In this document: positions 7,106 through 9,148 of the stretch, piece by piece
How positions within the stretch are numbered: position 1 is the first letter of the stretch
How the letters are laid out: each line of letters opens with the position of its first letter
Source of the DNA: Deltaproteobacteria bacterium
GTDB taxonomy: Bacteria; Myxococcota; Polyangia; Haliangiales; Haliangiaceae
Reading direction: 5' to 3'
DNA: 9,148 nucleotides
NCBI GenBank assembly: GCA_018262455.1
Contig: JAGSPR010000277.1
Coordinates: 1-9,148 of the forward strand
The notes under the pieces: generated by a model
Seen by the model: the letters and a program-made list of their open reading frames with translations, nothing else
Database searches by the model: none
Told to the model about the DNA's origin: nothing
Position numbers and translations under genes: made by a program

Positions 7106-7837
7106 ATGAACATCGTCATGCCCATGGCCGGGAGGGGCGGCCGCTTCACGAGCGCGGGCTATACGGTCCCCAAGCCGCTGATCGATGTTCGCGGACGACC
7201 GATGTACGCGTGGGCGATGGACAGCCTTCCACTGGCACTCGCGAAGCGCGTGATCTTCATCTGCCTCGCCGAGCACCTGCGCGATCGCGCGCTCGCCGAT
7301 GACATCCGCAGCCGTTACGCTGCCCTCGATCCCGTGATCATCTCGCTCGATCACGTGACCCAGGGACAGGCCTGCACCGTGCTCGAGGCGCGTGCGTGGA
7401 TCGACAACGATGAACCACTCGTCATCTACAACGCCGATACCTACTGCAAGACCCAGCTCGCGACGAAGCTGCGATCCCTCTCGCCCGAGGTGGCCGGCAT
7501 CCTCAGCGTGTTCCGGGCGCCCGGCGACAAGTGGAGCTTCGCGCGCGTCGACGCGTCGGGGCGCGTGGTCGAGACGGCGGAGAAGCGACGGATCTCCGAG
7601 TGGGCGACGACCGGCCTGTACTACTTCGCGCATGGCGCCGAGTTCGTGCGGCACGCCGACGCGATGATCGCGGCGAACGAACGCGAGCGCGACGAGTTCT
7701 ACGTTGCCCCCGTCTACAATCGGTTGATCGCCGCCGGCGCCGACGTGCGGATCGACGAAGCCGACGAGGTCTGGGTGCTCGGGACGCCCGAGGATCTCGC
7801 CGACTTCGAAGCGCGGTATCCGGGAGCCAACGCATGA
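7106..7837 (+). CDS. Nucleotidyltransferase (GT-A-like NTP_transferase family) for an activated sugar or related group
   Basis: 243 residues. The N-terminus carries the pyrophosphorylase signature: MPMAGRGGRF at 5-14 (NTP-binding loop) and PKPLIDVRGRPM at 22-33 with K23 as the signature lysine. QGQACTVLEAR at 86-96 and YNADTY at 108-113, with D111 as the likely metal ligand, follow. TGLYYF at 169-174 and the end motif VLGTPEDL at 224-231 are also normal for sugar-phosphate nucleotidyltransferases. It should join a phosphorylated compound to a nucleotide with release of pyrophosphate in the cytoplasm. Short length (no C-terminal beta-helix) and the opening MNIVMPMAG fit the small nucleotidyltransferases found in capsule and LPS loci; the substrate cannot be told. 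The ATG at 7106 is chosen because homology begins at its first residues. The frame is open upstream to an ATG at 7016, but that would overlap the divergent flippase gene and adds a low-complexity basic leader. The stop overlaps the next ATG (ATGA). Confidence 0.9.
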   Translation: MNIVMPMAGRGGRFTSAGYTVPKPLIDVRGRPMYAWAMDSLPLALAKRVIFICLAEHLRDRALADDIRSRYAALDPVIISLDHVTQGQACTVLEARAWIDNDEPLVIYNADTYCKTQLATKLRSLSPEVAGILSVFRAPGDKWSFARVDASGRVVETAEKRRISEWATTGLYYFAHGAEFVRHADAMIAANERERDEFYVAPVYNRLIAAGADVRIDEADEVWVLGTPEDLADFEARYPGANA

Positions 7838-8499
7838 GGGTCACAGAAGCACGCTGGATCGCGGATCAGCTCGCGAGCCTGCCGAACGATCGGATCTCGC
7901 CTCTCCTGAACATCGGGTCCTCGACCGCGGAGTTCCGGGAGATCAATCAGCCGCACATCGATCGCTTGCTGTTCGCGCCGCTGCGCGAGCGAGGCGTCGA
8001 GGTGATCCACGCCGACCTCAAGCAGGCGCGCGGTGTCGACATCCACGGCGACATGATGGACCCCGCGATCCAGGCGCGCCTCCGCGCTCGCAAGCCGCGC
8101 GCCGTCCTGAGCAGCAACCTGCTCGAGCACGTGCTCGATCCCGGCGCGTTCGCGCGCGTGATCGGGTCGTTCGTAGAGCCTCCGGGCATCGCGATCATCA
8201 CGGTTCCCCGGTCGTATCCATTCCATGCCGATCCCATCGACACCGGCTTTCGCCCCCGCCCCGACGAGCTCGCGGCGATGTTTACCGGCTTCGAGCTCGT
8301 GCGCGGAGAGGTGGTCGCGGACACGAGCTACTCCGCCGAGCTGGCGTCGCAGGGACGCGCCGGGATCACGAAGGGCCTGAAGACCCTGATCGGGGCGCTG
8401 CGTCCGCGCGGCGACATCGGGCGAGCCCAGCGCGATCGCCTCCGCTGGTTGTTCAAGCCGTTCACGACGAGCTGTGTCCTGCTGCAAGCGAAGTCATGA
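7834..8499 (+). CDS. SAM-dependent methyltransferase-like protein of a polysaccharide locus
   Basis: 221 residues. Fold clues for a class I methyltransferase are LLNIGSSTAEF at 24-34 (motif I position), HADLKQARGVDIHGDMMDP around 59-77 (acidic ribose-binding position and following strand), and VLSSNLLEHVLDPGAFARVI at 91-110, the common SN.LEHV.D pattern of methyltransferase_11-like proteins. YPFHADPIDTGFRP at 128-141 followed by the DELAAMF helix is a further recognisable stretch in this subgroup. Motif I is degenerate: IGSST in place of the G-x-G-x-G loop, so SAM binding and activity are uncertain. The C-terminal part (170-221) is basic and ends in an amphipathic helix-strand. It is coupled to both neighbours by 4-bp ATGA overlaps, which implies a shared pathway with the two nucleotidyltransferases. 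Likely role is methyl modification of the sugar or side group they activate; this is inferred from context only. Confidence 0.8.
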   Translation: MRVTEARWIADQLASLPNDRISPLLNIGSSTAEFREINQPHIDRLLFAPLRERGVEVIHADLKQARGVDIHGDMMDPAIQARLRARKPRAVLSSNLLEHVLDPGAFARVIGSFVEPPGIAIITVPRSYPFHADPIDTGFRPRPDELAAMFTGFELVRGEVVADTSYSAELASQGRAGITKGLKTLIGALRPRGDIGRAQRDRLRWLFKPFTTSCVLLQAKS

Positions 8500-9148
8500 C
8501 CACCGTGTCCGACATCACCGTGCTGATCCCCGCCGCGGGGCGCGTGCCCGAGGGACTGCTCGCGCTGTCGAACATCGCGTGTCCGGCCATGATCCCGGTG
8601 GGTGGTCGGCCGGTGATCCACTGGACGCTCTCGTATCTCCGCTCGCTGGGCCTGCGGAAGTTCGTGATCGCGACCGCGCGCAAGGGCATGTTCGTCGAGG
8701 ACTTCGTCGACTGCGCGTTCGGCCAGGACTGCGAGATCACGTTCATCACGCCCTCGCGAGACGGCGGTGTCGGCCGGACCGTCATGGAGCTCGCCGAGCG
8801 CGTGACCACGCGCGAGGCCCTCGTGGTGCTCGGAGATACGCACTTCCAGTTCGCGAGCCCCGACGATCTGTCCACGCGGCGCGAGCCGTTCGTGCTCACG
8901 CAGTCGGTCGACGATTCGTATCGATGGTGCGTCGCGGAGACCGACCCGACGGGAACGATCGAGCGCTTGCGCGACAAGGTGCCGAACCTCCCGGGGCCGC
9001 TCGAGGCGTTGATCGGGGTCTACTACTTCCCCGATGCTGCGGCGCTGAAGAGCGCGACGCGGGCGACCGTCGACGCGGCAGAGGCCGACGGCAAGCGGTC
9101 CGAGCTCGCCGGGATCCTCGATCGCATCCACGCGATGACGCCGATCCG
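8496..9148 (+). CDS. Second, divergent sugar nucleotidyltransferase-like protein, C-terminus cut by window edge
   Basis: The frame is open from the ATG at 8496 to the end of the window (217 codons, no stop). The layout is that of an NTP_transferase domain: ITVLIPAAGR at 7-16, AMIPVGGRPVIHWTLSYLRSLGLRKFVI at 31-58 (split here as AMIPVGGRPVI and WTLSYLRSLGLRKFVI), RDGGVGRTVMELAERV at 88-103, VVLGDTHF at 110-117 with D114 as the presumed metal ligand, and IGVYYFPD at 173-180. The active-site signature is unusual. After AAG there is no GxGTR-type loop, and the normal PKP segment reads CPAMIPV, so the signature lysine is missing. It differs clearly from the nucleotidyltransferase at 7106 and is no recent duplicate. 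The gene may continue into another domain beyond 9148, for example a kinase or phosphotransferase as in some capsule loci, but this cannot be seen. Its start overlaps the methyltransferase stop (ATGA). Confidence 0.82.
   Translation, partial: MTTVSDITVLIPAAGRVPEGLLALSNIACPAMIPVGGRPVIHWTLSYLRSLGLRKFVIATARKGMFVEDFVDCAFGQDCEITFITPSRDGGVGRTVMELAERVTTREALVVLGDTHFQFASPDDLSTRREPFVLTQSVDDSYRWCVAETDPTGTIERLRDKVPNLPGPLEALIGVYYFPDAAALKSATRATVDAAEADGKRSELAGILDRIHAMTPI

Noticed and set aside
7531..7833. Upstream extension of the methyltransferase-like frame
   Set aside because: Lies within the nucleotidyltransferase gene in another frame and is almost only Arg/Ala/Asp. The ATGA overlap at 7834 is the natural start.
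8328..9131. Minus-strand open frame opposite the second nucleotidyltransferase
   Set aside because: Antisense shadow; the plus-strand frame shows NTP-transferase motifs and joins the operon by an ATGA overlap.

Overview
The window is a stretch of surface-polysaccharide or protein-glycan biosynthesis DNA from a high-GC bacterium. Third codon positions are almost always G or C, and Ile is nearly always ATC. The composition and arginine-rich proteins would fit Myxococcota or another deltaproteobacterial-type group, but no marker gene fixes the taxon, so this is a weak guess. There are no rRNA, tRNA, CRISPR, transposon or phage features. Coding density is very high: eight genes, two of them cut by the window edges, with only two short intergenic gaps (147 and 83 bp).

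Left and central part (1-7022, all on the minus strand, transcribed right to left). The order of transcription is: a Wzx/MOP-type oligosaccharide flippase (5517-7022); a 147-bp gap; a membrane-anchored nucleotide-sugar 4,6-dehydratase of the PglF/WbpM class (3417-5369); a DegT/DnrJ/EryC1 PLP aminotransferase of the PglE type (2299-3417); a fusion of a family-4 glycosyltransferase with a PglC-like monotopic phosphoglycosyl transferase (512-2296); and a GNAT acetyltransferase (1-515, runs off the left edge). The last four are tightly coupled: TGATG overlap, 2-bp gap, ATGA overlap. Together they read as a route from UDP-GlcNAc (or a related UDP-HexNAc) through a 4-keto-6-deoxy sugar to a 4-amino and then 4-N-acyl sugar. 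The acyl-sugar phosphate would be loaded on undecaprenyl phosphate, a second sugar added by the fused glycosyltransferase, and the lipid-linked glycan flipped by the Wzx protein. This is the logic of the bacillosamine (Pgl) pathway, but with a GNAT enzyme where PglD would be and with PglA- and PglC-like activities in one chain.

Right part (7106-9148, plus strand). A divergent operon starts 83 bp from the flippase start. It holds a nucleotidyltransferase (7106-7837), a SAM-methyltransferase-like protein (7834-8499) and a second, divergent nucleotidyltransferase (8496 to beyond the window end), joined by two ATGA overlaps. It probably makes or modifies a second activated building block for the same glycan; its chemistry cannot be named from sequence alone.

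The most interesting points are the GT4-PGT fusion, the GNAT enzyme in the PglD position, and the uncharacterised NTase-methyltransferase-NTase cassette. No O-antigen polymerase, chain-length regulator, oligosaccharyltransferase or further glycosyltransferase is seen; these would have to lie outside the window.
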